64,000 nucleotides of DNA, taken from Atrina japonica (taxonomy: Eukaryota > Mollusca > Bivalvia > Pterioida > Pinnidae). The position numbers and the translations under genes were made by a program. The notes beneath the pieces are model-generated. The model was not told where the DNA came from and did not search any database. It saw only the letters and a program-made list of their open reading frames with translations. Of the stretch, positions 1 through 10,954 are shown piece after piece. How positions within the stretch are numbered: the stretch's first letter is position 1; each line of letters starts with the position of its first letter. The stretch covers positions 904,501-968,500 of the forward strand of contig BROG01000138.1 of NCBI GenBank assembly GCA_030159075.1, given 5' to 3'.

Positions 1-129
1 TTTTATTCATACATAGGCCTTTATCTATCCAAAAATTTCATTCATACATTTATTTATTCATTTATACATGTAACCTATCTATTTATTTGTTTATTGTTCT
101 ATTTATTTATATATCTGTTTATTTATATA
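1..129. repeat. AT-rich low-complexity tract
   Basis: Irregular runs of TTTATT and ATTCATTT with no gene signal. The same composition resumes after the small element at 130-305 and continues to about 440, so the element inserted into simple AT-rich DNA. Confidence 0.6.
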
Positions 130-305
130 CAGTGAAACCTGTATATAGGGGCCACCCAAGGGACCAGGAAAATGACCTTTATGTAAAGGTGACCCTTATA
201 CACATGTTCAATTTAGTTGAAGTATGCAGTCAAGGGACTTGAAAAACTGGCCTTTATTAACAGGTAATCCTTATATAGATGTGGCCACTATTGCAGATTT
301 TACTG
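130..305. mobile_element. hAT-like MITE, 176 bp
   Basis: The left end reads CAGTGAAACCTG and the right end, reverse-complemented, reads CAGTAAAATCTG. Both then run into a GGCCAC block, giving imperfect terminal inverted repeats of about 25 bp. The flanking octamers TTTATATA (122-129) and TTCATATA (306-313) match at 7 of 8 bases, as expected for a hAT 8-bp target duplication. There is no open frame, so it is non-autonomous. Related ends occur at 12170-12533 and 21290-21425. Confidence 0.65.
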
Positions 306-313
306 TTCATATA

Positions 314-2600
314 TTCATTTATGTATTTATTCATTTATCTATATATTTCTTTGTTTATCAATGTATTTATTATTTTGTTTATTAACGCATTTAATAATTT
401 AACTCTGTCTATCAATTTATTTATTATTATCTAATAATAATCAGTTTATTTAAGACTGTTTCACAAAAAATATCAGTGCATTTAGTTCTTATTACTGAGT
501 GACCTAAACACAGTTCTTTCAACAGTTTTTCTCTTCTCATTGCATTTGATCGACTCGTAGCTTGCGAATGATATTTACAATGTCTCCGTATTTTTTACAA
601 TTTCATATAGACACAAATTAATTAAGATATAAAATATTTTATCCCCTGTGTCCTTTTAATATGAGCTTCAACGACCGCACATTTTTGACTATCTACCGTT
701 TAATTATACTACAAGATATAGGGCCCAGTCTCAATTATTGTCTTATTTTTAGTCCAAAAATCACATTTAAGAACCACAAAACTTCTTACCTTGATTGTTT
801 TTTGAGTTAGCTGTATGGCATATATTATTGCTTTTTCCGGTAAAGTCTCGTTTTGACGCCCACAACTTTTAACAACACGTTCTAAACGGTCCTTCTTCAA
901 ATAATTAACTTTATTACCATTTGAGAGTTACACTAATTGAACAATAAATCCTTGATATTTGATGATTTCAAAATAGGCCTAGTATCTGTCTGTTCTCATT
1001 TTTAAAAAAAAGCTATAAGAAAGGTACATTTCAGTCGTATTGATTACATGTTTTACTCGCCGATTATTTCTTTTATAGTATTCAAAAATCATATTTTTAT
1101 CACCAAATGACGGGTTAAAACATAATTGTTTTTTTTTATATATATTGAATTATAACATATCGGGCACATTTTACCTGTTATATATTCTTATTCACAATAT
1201 CTTGACCGGCATGATAATATGTTTCCGGATACAAGTCTTTACCGCGTTCTGCTAAGCACTCTCGATCAATAACACCGACAACTCTGTCTATTACTATTAG
1301 AGATTGTCTGACTCCATGGGAACCTTTCTCATACGATGAACGGGTCAAATTCGCTGATGAGGTCAAGTTTGGTGAAGAGGTCAAGTTCAGTGAAAAGCAC
1401 GATTGGCGAAATGGAGTCACTGTCTGTGGCCATGCTCCAGAATACTATCCAATATTATTGAGAGGGGGACTTCATAAAAACTTAACATCGTAGTGCTGGA
1501 TTACTTCTGTCTTTGTACCTTTTGATTAAGAAACCAGAATAATTCAGCCGATATATTCCGCTCACTGCGATCACTTCATTAAAAAAGGAGAGAATCGGAA
1601 ACGGAGAGGACAAGGATTATCCGAGGTATTGATTTAACAATCAGATCCAAAGCAAACAAACCTACTCTTTAACAGTGAACTAAGGATGTTCATATACAAG
1701 GGTTTGTGAATAACATAGAATGGCGCCCCCGAGTGCAACCGAAACATAGTCGAAGTAAGTATAAATACAAAATGTAATTGTATAACGATGTAAATCTCAA
1801 TACAGCAGTTTACGTGATCATGTAACCATCAATATGAAGGTAACTCATAATAGGAATACAATACACAGAAATATAGTCACTATATTTATAGTCATTTTTC
1901 GCCTCAAATAGTATTTCATTTTACGCCAAAACTGAACTTGGCAAACTTAGGCATAAATTTATTGGAATTATGTCAATTTTATCGCCATCTTTGAAATAAC
2001 TACTTCCTGTCCTGGTTCATTCGATTGCAACATGTTCTGAGATTGCCGGAACAGTTCTCTCGCGATAAATCGAGCACATCTTATATAGACGGCCAGAGAA
2101 TTGCGTCTTCCTTTTGTACATCCGGCATAACAAGTAAAGTTCGTCAAAACCCTGGTGGTAGACAAGGTGTAGTCAAATTAATGTAACTTGGTGTGGTGGG
2201 GTGACCTTTTGGTTATCATACGGACGATTCACCTTTAGTCTGTGACAAGCTACATGAGAAAAGCGTTATATTCGTCACTGGATACACGAAAATAAGCTGA
2301 CAATTAGGATTTATCACTTTGAAATGAGATAAAATGAAAACGAATTATTTATGCACAATAATTTATTGACAGTAAATGACAACCATAACTATGGATGCAC
2401 AGAGACAAGATATTATAAACATTTCAATTCTCAACACTGAAAGTTTTTAGAAACAGCTAAATGTTCAATCTATCACATGTTAGCTTACCATCGGACTCAT
2501 TCAACGGGCATATTTACATCGATATTTACTTAATTCTTTTCATGGAGAATGTACAGTATGACTCGTATACACTGCGTTAGACATTCTGGTTTGGTGTCAG
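314..2600. other. No supported gene
   Basis: Only short frames are present. One minus-strand frame near 792-900 ends at a good donor-like AAG/GTAAGA, but it has no in-frame ATG after its upstream stop. Another at 1178-1420 (minus) carries a small threefold NLTSS-type peptide repeat. Neither is recognisable. Confidence 0.4.
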
Positions 2601-2603
2601 TAG

Positions 2604-2610
2604 TATAAAT
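2604..2610 (+). promoter_or_regulatory. Possible TATA box
   Basis: TATAAAT lies 43 bp before the ATG of the candidate exon at 2653. Transcription would then start around 2635, in the GC-richer stretch just before the ATG. In DNA this AT-rich a TATAAAT is common by chance, so the support is the spacing only. Confidence 0.25.
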
Positions 2611-2652
2611 GAAAATACCTACTGTCCGCGCAGCTCACTTCGGAAATGAAAA

Positions 2653-2887
2653 ATGACGTTGACTCAATTTTTGATTGACTCATTTGGGCTGAATGAAAGT
2701 ATAATGTCTTACTGGAATTCTTGCATAACGTTTTTCAATAATCTTACATTTATGAATCCGCTTAATGTTTGCGAAAATCGGACAAATTACATGGAAATTG
2801 ACGATTTAAAAATGCCATCCGCCAAACAAGTTTTTGCCACGTTTTTACTACGATGCCATTATTCAGCAGTTCCAAATATTCAACCTG
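2653..2887 (+). CDS. Candidate first coding exon, product unknown
   Basis: An ATG at 2653 opens 78 codons that run into CCTG/GTAAGC at 2884-2893, a good splice donor; the frame stops at 2916 if not spliced. The peptide starts MTLTQFLIDSFGLNESIMSY. It is rich in Phe, Asn and Leu, has three cysteines, and carries three N-glycosylation-like sequons (NES, NLT, NRT). It has no clear signal peptide or domain that I recognise. A TATAAAT sits upstream at 2604. Against it, an upstream ATG at 2646 opens a ten-codon frame overlapping this start. No downstream exon was identified, so this may be chance. Confidence 0.25.
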
Positions 2888-2893
2888 GTAAGC

Positions 2894-4778
2894 TAGGGCT
2901 GTCAGACGTTAACTGATCAACGGGAAAGTACGCTTTAAGCTTCTGTCGGACCAAAAACAAAATATAATATTACCGAAGATGTAAAGATACCAATTAGTAG
3001 AATTGCAAACACTTTTAAATATGAAGCATAGATATTTTTAATTTGCATATAACTATTACTTAAAGCGATATAAGCCGTCACAATGATGATTTTTGTCCCA
3101 TGACATATAGACGAGAATATGATAAAATGTGTGTTCAAATATAATTATTACCAATACGTGAAACGTTGTAAAAGATCTTCTTTTCGAAGTTATTTGTTTT
3201 ATTTGACCAAGTTTTCCCGTACCTTAAAAGATCCGGCTGTATTTCGGTATACAATGACTTATCAGATAAACTCTTTCGCCATATCAAATGTACTTCGAAA
3301 TTAGTTCAGGGGGATCTCGATCCTTGACACAATCGGCGTATGTTAAATTCGACCTATTTGTATGTTTTATTTATTTATTTACTTTTAAAATACAGGACGT
3401 GATTTTTATTTGGAAGTACATGCATTGCGTAAAATATGTGCTTTTCAACGCTATTTTAAATACCTGAAGCAAATCGGATGAAGATATGAATAAAATATCA
3501 ATCACTAAAAGAAAATTTTCTAATAATTAATGTTACCCTGAAATGAATCCTGACATTGCCAAAATCAAAACATTATAACTGTGAAAACTAAGCGTACCTT
3601 ATGTTTTACAATCGTAGCGTCATGCCCGGTGAAGTTTGGTAGTTCATATGTGTCAAGAATGATAAAGCCGGGAATGCGATAGGACGATTTAAAATGGGTC
3701 GAGATCACCCGATATACCCGGCACGTGGACAATTTCAGAAAAACATGTTTTGAAACAACGGAAAAGAACAATTTTGCTTGATTTAGATATGAAATGTACG
3801 AAAATAAAGACAAAGGATAATAAGAATAAAATACATGTATAAATATTAACTGCAAATAGCACATGCTTATTGGACATTTGGTTATCTTCGTAAAAAATAC
3901 GGAAAGTTAATTTGCAATGCTCTGAGTAATGGCGGACAAAGAAAAACTGTTATTACGATTTACAGTTGGCAAGATTATTGCAATTATACGCATGCATTTG
4001 TCATTCTAAGCAACAGATGGTCTCTTTGGGATATATATGAGATAAAATATTACATAAAATGGGCATGTAAAATTCACCTACGACAGCTCATATCGCTTAA
4101 GTGCCACAAAGGTATGTTTCTGTGAATTTACATTATACGTATGTTTTTAGAGATTAGTTCTTGATGTTTTTCCGATATTTTGAGAATACAAAGGAGAAAA
4201 AAAAACAGAAATTGTCTTATTTCCGAGGTGAGCCGCATGGACAGTAGACTTCAGAGAGAATGAAAATGATTCATAAATAACTTTCTTTTTTACTTCCTGA
4301 ATTCTTGAAATGTTTTGACTATTTATTTTGGAAAAAATACAGCACTAAATAAATGGATCGTAGACTAGGATTTTGCTGTAGAAACCACAATCCATACCCT
4401 GACAATATGACCAAGTCACATGACATTTCTTTCAGAAGCATTGGTACCGGAAGTAAAAATAGTCAAAAAGGCAAATACGTAAACGAGATCAACATATGCA
4501 TTCGACAAAATGTGTAAAAATACCAAAATATACGACTTCTTTTGACGTCAAATTCAACATCTAAATGAACGAGAAGTCGAAATCTCCATTACATGTATAC
4601 AAAGGCATGAAAACGTTATCAACACATTACGATTTATTTACAGGTATAGTCCGGAAGTAAGGTAGATGTTTTACTTCGTGTAACTTTTTGTTTTCCTAAA
4701 TACTAACAGTACTACATGGACTTTTGGCAATGTAGAAAAATAGGAAGCTTCATGATATGCCATTTTCACTCTTTGGCA
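2894..4778. other. No supported gene
   Basis: AT-rich DNA with frames under 100 codons on both strands. If the exon at 2653 is real, its next exon may lie here, but none could be distinguished by reading. Confidence 0.35.
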
Positions 4779-4985
4779 GTCTACTTGTAGCCCTAACTGT
4801 TATGGTATGTTTAGAAAAATAAAATAATGAACTTAAGTCACCAATAGTCTACAGTCCACGTCTGGTCCCTAACTGTCATTGTCTGCTTTGAAACTCTAAA
4901 TACCTAAGTGGCAATCCCTCTACGGTCCACATCTGGAAACTAGTTCTCTTTGATTGTTTAGAAATGTTAAATCACAGTGACAGTT
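4779..4985. repeat. Degenerate tandem repeat, about 69 bp x 3
   Basis: Three diverged units begin with CTAC plus a TGTAG/GTCCACRTCTGG-type block at about 4783, 4850 and 4919. Each continues through a TTTAGAAA/TTTGAAAC stretch. Divergence is high and the boundaries are approximate. Confidence 0.45.
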
Positions 4986-5044
4986 ATATTTGCATGAATC
5001 CAGATTAATTGGTGATGGCGAGCTCAATGCTGCCACATAGAGAC

Positions 5045-5212
5045 AATTGACCTATCGTCAAATGCCCAACACGGCACCTGTCGGCAAACTTTTCAATTAT
5101 GACGTCACAATTAAATGACCCGTCAAGCATATGGGTGATTATGACGTCACAATCGAATGACGTCAAAACGCACATGGAGAGCCACGTATCGGAATTTGGC
5201 GATAGGTCAATT
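5045..5212. mobile_element. 168-bp MITE with 19-bp inverted ends
   Basis: AATTGACCTATCGTCAAAT at 5045-5063 is the reverse complement of 5194-5212 with one mismatch. The interior is non-coding and contains an internal direct duplication of about 42 bp starting with ATTATGACGTCACAAT. The superfamily cannot be assigned because no clear target-site duplication is visible. Confidence 0.75.
5100..5165. promoter_or_regulatory. Three CRE palindromes (TGACGTCA)
   Basis: Perfect TGACGTCA octamers occur at 5100-5107, 5142-5149 and 5158-5165, all inside the MITE. TGACGTCA is the classical full CRE bound by CREB/ATF bZIP factors. Two of the sites come from the 42-bp internal duplication. They lie about 0.8 kb beyond the 3' end of the TLC-domain gene. 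Regulatory use is inference only. Confidence 0.4.
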
Positions 5213-5969
5213 TGAGGACCAAACTGAATACAGAACTAATTTGAACAAATACTGGATGCATCGAGATTAATCGGGGTCTACTTGAAACAATATGGCAATA
5301 TGGATGGTCGGCTGCTGCAATGTATGCCTAATATAAATTTTGATATCATGTTTCTTAAGCTTGTATTGCATTTGATTTAATTTGTTTAGTTTGCTCTCTT
5401 GAAACTGAGTAAAGACATGTACATGTATTTCTATATTCATTAATGGCTGCTTTTAATATATTAGCATTCCCTATACTTCAATAGTTTATCTACCTTCAAT
5501 AATGGAACACAAACACTCGATAATAAGGTCCATCCACAATCAAACATATTCAAGCAAATACCGATTTTGTTACATATATGTGTAATCATACAGTTATTAT
5601 ACAGAGTTCAATACTCCCATACAATACGTTACAGCATTATTGTGCTGCAGTTTGATACAGAACTACTTTTCTAAATGGAATTCCATTCATACAAAATATT
5701 TGATGACTTCGTTGAAACAGGAATGATTAAGTTTGTGAACACAATAAAAAAAGTAATGGGCATGTAATAGATATAAAATCACACAAATACTTTATCCTTA
5801 TCATCAGACTGCACTTGGTTATTGAAGAAGCGGCAGGATATAACTCGAGTTGCGCTCTCGTTGAATCCTTCCGCTACAACAATCTCGTGCAGTCAGATGA
5901 CACAAACAGAAACATGTGCAGTTTTGTTTTTATATATATTGCAAATCTTTGGCCTGATTCAACCCTGTC
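5213..5969. other. Non-coding stretch, likely 3' flank of TLC gene
   Basis: No frame with coding character. The minus-strand TLC gene would place its 3' UTR here. TTTAAT motifs near 5376 and 5452 read as ATTAAA on the minus strand and are possible weak poly(A) signals. Confidence 0.35.
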
Positions 5970-7088
5970 TTAACTTGTGGTGGCATCATTTATTACATCG
6001 ATTAAAGCTGAATTGGATTCGGCACTGTCTCTCAAATTATTGATGACTATTTCTTGATGATCTGGTGTATTTTGTTCGTTATAGGTATATGGTTCTGATG
6101 GCTGTGCATTCCTTTCGTCTTCTGCATCTATTGTTAATACCATATCATTTAAAACTTGCTCTTGTATTTGTGTATCATCTCGCCGAAACAGCGATGCAGA
6201 GAACCCCTCTTTAGTGGGATTCTTTTTGCTTGTATTTAACTTTTCATCAAAATTATTACACAAATTTTTGTTATCGTATCGTCTTAGATATCCTAAATTG
6301 TTTTTCGTAAAGCTCTGAACGCCAACTTGCACTCTGTTTGGAGGACTGAGTTCAAATTGACTATGGCTGCTGTCTGTGTTATGACACGAATGGAATTTGA
6401 CACAATATGATTTCACTAACCTTTGCACTGAACTTAATATTAACCACACGTTTATAACAGAAAAGAAAATTATCGTTAGAAAAAATACAGTCAGAACGGC
6501 ATGTTCCATTACAAATGGTGTTTCATGAAACATGGCTATTATCAAAAATATCACCGGCATAACTCCGCGAAATACAACGGTAATCACACAGCTAAATATA
6601 GACATTTCCTTGTAGCATTTTTCCATAGTTTTCCCAGTTTCTTTCATAATCTTTGTGAATTCGGCAGCAGTTGAACTAACTTCCATTGTCATACCTATAA
6701 TACTTAGCAAAAGATTTTGTCGGTAAGCTAGAAAAATGCTGTAACAAATCATTGTAACCACGTGGTGTATAGTTTCCGTCCTCCATTTTGAAACGTCCAT
6801 CTTTTGTAAAAGAAAACAGTCCTGTGCGATCATATACACATATTTACCTATGTTAATCGCTAAAAGCATTCTGACGTAGTCATTGAATGGAGATTCAAGC
6901 TTGCCACTGAATGGATATTTTATTACACTCGATCCGAACAAAGCTGGTAGACAAAGTATGAATATTAAGCAAATAACTAGCTGTTCCGTAACCCTGAAAT
7001 ATAAAGAAACAAAGTAAATATAAACCAATAAAACGAAAATACTGTGAAAACATTTGAAACATTTTTTTTCAAAGATGCACTCTACCAT
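5970..7088 (-). CDS. TLC-domain multi-pass membrane protein (probably last exon)
   Basis: The frame is 372 codons long and ends in TAA at 5970-5972. Residues 33-228 read as a TLC (TRAM/LAG1/CLN8) domain. It has a hydrophobic run at 36-56, then an IGKYVYMIAQD segment, then the hallmark TETIHH at 104-109. After that come MEVSSTAAEF at 135-144, matching the family's Glu-Ser-Ser signature, and two further hydrophobic runs at about 163-187 and 194-220. A polar tail of about 150 residues follows, rich in Asp, Asn and Ser and presumably cytosolic. TLC proteins act in ER or plasma-membrane lipid biology (ceramide synthesis, lipid sensing); the subfamily is not clear and TLCD4-like is a guess. The ATG at 7088 may not be the true start. 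On the minus strand a pyrimidine-rich tract ends in TTTCAG at 6994-6999, so the real exon may begin at 6993 with the first 31 residues being intron. I found no convincing upstream exon. Confidence 0.75.
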   Translation of the reverse strand: MVECIFEKKCFKCFHSIFVLLVYIYFVSLYFRVTEQLVICLIFILCLPALFGSSVIKYPFSGKLESPFNDYVRMLLAINIGKYVYMIAQDCFLLQKMDVSKWRTETIHHVVTMICYSIFLAYRQNLLLSIIGMTMEVSSTAAEFTKIMKETGKTMEKCYKEMSIFSCVITVVFRGVMPVIFLIIAMFHETPFVMEHAVLTVFFLTIIFFSVINVWLILSSVQRLVKSYCVKFHSCHNTDSSHSQFELSPPNRVQVGVQSFTKNNLGYLRRYDNKNLCNNFDEKLNTSKKNPTKEGFSASLFRRDDTQIQEQVLNDMVLTIDAEDERNAQPSEPYTYNEQNTPDHQEIVINNLRDSAESNSALIDVINDATTS

Positions 7089-7736
7089 TTCATAATGTTT
7101 GATTTAAAATATTTCTTTTAAAATAACTCTTAAACCATTACGTTGTGTTAAATATTTCTTCCTCAATCAAGACATCTAGGGCGATAATTAATTGAGATTC
7201 GTTAACTCAAAGTCAATATCTACAAAGTTTGCAAATGAAAACAATATCTGTCAATGAAAGATCCACTTAAAGGCACTTAAAATGACACAGGGTAAACTTA
7301 TGCAAATGGCGTATTAACTCAAGACTGATTTACTTTTAATTTGTATACCAAGATATATGAGGGATTGTCGGGAATTATCACTGGGATCTTTTGTTTTACT
7401 ATTCGAACGCTCTATCAATGGACCACTGCAATCCGTCTTTATATAAAGTACATTTGTACCTCATCGTTAGTTTCGTACTTTTCGGAAAACAAACCAGGAA
7501 GTGGTATTATATGTAATATTACCGGGAACTTGAATTCGAAGTATTGAAACTAAGGGATAATACCCGGATTAAGGGGAAAATGCTATGCAGTTTACAGTGT
7601 TAGTTTGTATTGTATTCTGCGTGTTATAATGAAATAGAATATCCCTATAATTTCGACGTAATAAGGCTGAACATTTCACAAGGAAGTTGAATTCAAACGC
7701 AACAATGGAATAATAAATTTTCTGGTTTTTTTCTCT
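7089..7736. other. No supported exon; upstream of TLC gene
   Basis: If the TLC exon begins at 6993, this is intron and the missing first exon lies at higher coordinates. A minus-strand donor-like GAG/GTACAAAT is present near 7450-7460, but no frame-compatible N-terminal exon could be confirmed. Confidence 0.3.
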
Positions 7737-8010
7737 CTTCGCGTGTTCTTGATGTTCCGTGTTTTAATCAAATTGTGTATGTTACGTTAGCTGCTTCCAT
7801 TACTTTATCCATCAAATCATAAAATGTGAATTTACTCTGTTCCCGTGGGACTGATATTGTAAATGTTTGTTCCGTGTTTTAAATCAAGTTATATATGTTA
7901 CGGTAGCGTCATTCATTACTTTATCCATCAAATCATAAAATGTGGGTTTATTCTTTTCGCGTGTTACTGATATTGTAATGAATGTTTCCCCCATGTTTAA
8001 AATCCAGTTA
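7737..8010. repeat. Tandem repeat, about 117 bp x 2.3
   Basis: Units starting near CCGTGTTTTA at about 7756 and 7873, and a partial one at about 7991, share the core TTACTTTATCCATCAAATCA and a GTGTTACTGATATTGTAA block. Divergence is low, suggesting recent duplication. Confidence 0.65.
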
Positions 8011-8692
8011 CAATATAAATATATGTTGCTCTCAATACTATATCAGTGATACAACGTAATATATCAATCACTCATCACATCTAAAATAACGACAAGACAC
8101 GCTTATATCATTACTAAATTTTTGTTGAAAATTAAAGCGAGTACTAGACTGAACAATGTTAATGACACTTTTTGCATTGTATTCAGTTGTGCCTTTATCA
8201 AAGGAAACTTAAAACACATTAAATGGGAATTAAATTTAATGATCGATAATTAGCTGATTGATTTGTATATGAAAGTCTTCTGTATCGCGTTAATTGTATA
8301 AAAGTGTATCACTGTAACTTACCGAAGTAATTATTTAAAGAAACAGTTATATTTATTTAACGTAGCAACACTTCCGGGTTCTGTAATAATAAACCTTTTA
8401 TAATACATTTTCCAGACGGACAACAGTTCATTTATCATACTCAGTTGCTCAGCATAGAAAGGGGGCGTACAAAAAGATGAGATACAAGAAGATTTAGTTT
8501 TTCAAGTAACTGTGCCCGTAAATATGTTAAAAAATGAAAAAATATTTATTGTCGAAAAATCAGATGTTCGCTTAATTAAACAATTTGAAGAAAACAAATT
8601 CTGTTTACTTCGGCAACTGATTCGGTTTGATTTTTGTATATCAAAACCTAATGACCGTTCAAGAGAACTTATGAATATCAAAAGACCAGAAG
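8011..8692. other. No supported gene
   Basis: Overlapping frames on both strands at 8502-8741 exist only because a poly-C tract lacks stops. An acceptor/donor pair on the minus strand around 8323-8380 could bound a small non-coding exon, but it contains no ATG. Confidence 0.35.
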
Positions 8693-8712
8693 CCCCCCCC
8701 CCCCCCCCCCCC
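8693..8712. repeat. Poly-C tract (20 bp)
   Basis: An uninterrupted run of 20 cytosines, encoding spurious poly-Pro or poly-Gly in the overlapping frames. Confidence 0.9.
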
Positions 8713-8814
8713 GCAAGTAAATTGCTATCAATGTGAGACAAATTCTCACTGACCAGATGTGAGAGGTATTATGACTCTCTCAACAACTGGCCTTGTTCCA
8801 TTCTGTTACGTTCG

Positions 8815-9123
8815 TAAAGCCTCAGTCACAACCCCCCGTGCTTCCACTCTACAGGGTATGTACGGCAAAACAAATTGCCAAGGAACGCACGAGCATCGCA
8901 TGACCTTCTTGCGGACAGCCCGAAAGCACGTGCGATGGATGTTGACCAAGCCCAACAAGCTCTGCGATTTCCCTATATCATATGTGGTTCTTTCTCCCAA
9001 CTTACACTGAACTGATTTCTACTTTTTCTGCCCCCCATGACCTCTACGACTCTCACCTACGCCGATTTACACAGAGGACGCACGATTTAAATACCTGTGC
9101 GTCCGGTTGTGACTAAGGCTTTA
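8815..9123. mobile_element. MITE, 309 bp, 19-bp inverted ends
   Basis: TAAAGCCTCAGTCACAACC at 8815-8833 matches the reverse complement of 9105-9123 with one C/T change. The interior is unusually GC-rich for the window. The frames across it on both strands (8759-9010 plus, 8806-9000 minus) have no recognisable domain. Confidence 0.7.
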
Positions 9124-9177
9124 TAATACTATGCAACTTCAGGGGGAATGCGGGCAGCATCACTTCGTTTATTTGAC

Positions 9178-9385
9178 CTAGAAGTATGGATATCAGGCAG
9201 TGCTAAGTGCCTGTTTTGAAAAGCAGCCTACAGGAATGTGTTGACAATTGTCATCTTTACAAGTGAGTGTATTTATCCAATATTTACTCCTCACAGATGA
9301 ACTGAAACAAGATATCAACAAATGTTGTCAATGTAAATATTACACAAAATGGGAAGCCAGCTTTTGTTGAATCCACGTAATCTGA
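9178..9385. repeat. Dispersed repeat, second copy at 49247-49437
   Basis: Both copies share CAGTGCTAAGTGC, GCCTA(C/T)AGGAA, GATGAACTGAAA and a TGTAAATATTAC block in the same order and orientation. No coding frame or clear ends are visible, so the family is unassigned. Confidence 0.6.
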
Positions 9386-9731
9386 GTATACTCACAAAAC
9401 TGAACGGAATGGAAAATCTCGAAAAGGGTCTTACAGATTACTGTATCTATACTTTACGCCGTTTTGACAATCTGTCAGTCGTAAAATAATATTAATCAAC
9501 GAAATATGTTTCACGTCACGTGCAAAAAAAATCTAGAATTACAAAGGAAAATCCAAGAACTGGAAACTGTTCAAGAGAATGATACTTAAAAATGACATTA
9601 TTTCATTATATAAATGATGATAATATCAACAATAAAATAAAACAAATATACATAGGGTTACATCTGTCTTTAAATAATGTTTCTGGTAATAATTAGCTAT
9701 ATAATATTATATTACTGCAAAACAGTGCATC
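9386..9731. other. Nothing recognised
   Basis: AT-rich non-coding DNA between two repeats. Confidence 0.5.
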
Positions 9732-9942
9732 AATGGAACTAATTCATGTACCACATGATACCCGATAACGTTTGTGTGGGACTATTGTTTCTATTGTTTA
9801 TGGAATAACATAAGAAGACGATATCCTGCACTTACATCATTTCAGCGGGAAGATTACGTAGAGTTACGTTCCATCACCAATAGAAACAATAGTACCGCAC
9901 AAACGTTATCGGGTAACACGTGTTACATGAATTAGTTCCATT
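9732..9942. mobile_element. Fold-back MITE, 211 bp, 65-bp arms
   Basis: The arms 9732-9796 and 9878-9942 are inverted copies with five mismatches in 65 bp. The outer end reads AATGGAACTAATTCATGTA and the inner end CTATTGTTTCTATTG. The central loop of about 81 bp is non-coding. Confidence 0.85.
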
Positions 9943-10569
9943 TCATTTATCTTAATATATATAATAGTAACATACATAATTTAAATATAATTTTATTCTT
10001 GCGTGAATAATTTATTTCAGCATTCCATTTGGTTTTTATAAGGAATGTTAGAAATGGGATCGACACGTCCTACGAAGAAGTCATCTTTATTTCCTGCCAA
10101 TAACACTAAACATTATTGTCCAAAATGTTATCGTGATCTGCGGTTGTCAGCCATGTTTATACACAGCATCACTATTATGTACACATATTGACAATTTTAG
10201 CTCTACACTATGGTTAACTAAATGCTGGACAGGAATTCGATTAAGGATGTACTTGTAAAGGATCCGCTTATCCAGGATCCGTCTCCCATAATAGTTTTCA
10301 TTGATATAATCAGAGTATATCAAGTAGTATCCGTTGATAATTCATTTCCCATTCATCCGCACAAATATCTTATTACATTGTATTAGTTTCTGTTTCGTCC
10401 AGATCTTACATTTCATACAAAGTCACAATATGAGGACAGAATTTTTACTCCCATAACCCCTTCCCAGCACACGATATTACGGGTTTTTGATAAAATATCC
10501 CTTGGATAATATCTCCGAGTTCTAGGAAACAGGTCATCCGCCCATCAAATTAAAAATCTATAACATTTC

Positions 10570-10954
10570 AATAGCGTCAACGTGACAATAACATCAACAT
10601 GACAACAGCGTCAACATGAAATTAGCGTCAACGTGACAATAACGTCAACATGACAACAGCGTCAACATGAAATTAGCGTCAACGTGACAATATCGTAAAC
10701 ATGACAATAGCGTCGACATGACAATATCGTCAACGTGACAATAACGTCAACATGACAACAGCGTCAACATGAAATTAGCGTCAACATGACAATATCGTAA
10801 ACATGACAATAGCGTCGATATGACAATATCGTTAACGTGACAATAACGTCAACATGGCAACAGCGTCAACATGAAATTAGCGTCAACATGACAATATCGT
10901 AAACATGACAATAGCGTCGACATGACAATATCGTCGACGTGACAATAGCATCAA
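10570..10954. repeat. 17-bp minisatellite with 102-bp higher-order unit
   Basis: About 22 tandem monomers of the type AGCGTCAACATGACAAT. The variant AACGTCAACATG recurs at 10641, 10743 and 10845, an exact 102-bp step of six monomers. This indicates amplification of a hexamer after the monomers had diverged. CG dinucleotides are dense compared with the flanks. Confidence 0.9.

Noticed and set aside
709..900. Possible minus-strand exon ending in AAG/GTAAGA
   Set aside because: The frame has no ATG between its upstream stop and the donor, no recognisable product and no nearby partner exon.
1178..1420. 80-codon minus frame with VIDRVVGVIDRE segment, faintly like an orotate phosphoribosyltransferase C-terminus
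   Set aside because: The resemblance is a few residues only; the frame starts at a non-ATG codon and contains a short internal repeat.
10570..10954. CRISPR-like regular repeats
   Set aside because: Direct tandem monomers without unique spacers, in a eukaryotic context. The 28-bp, 15-bp and 33-bp arrays were rejected for the same reason.
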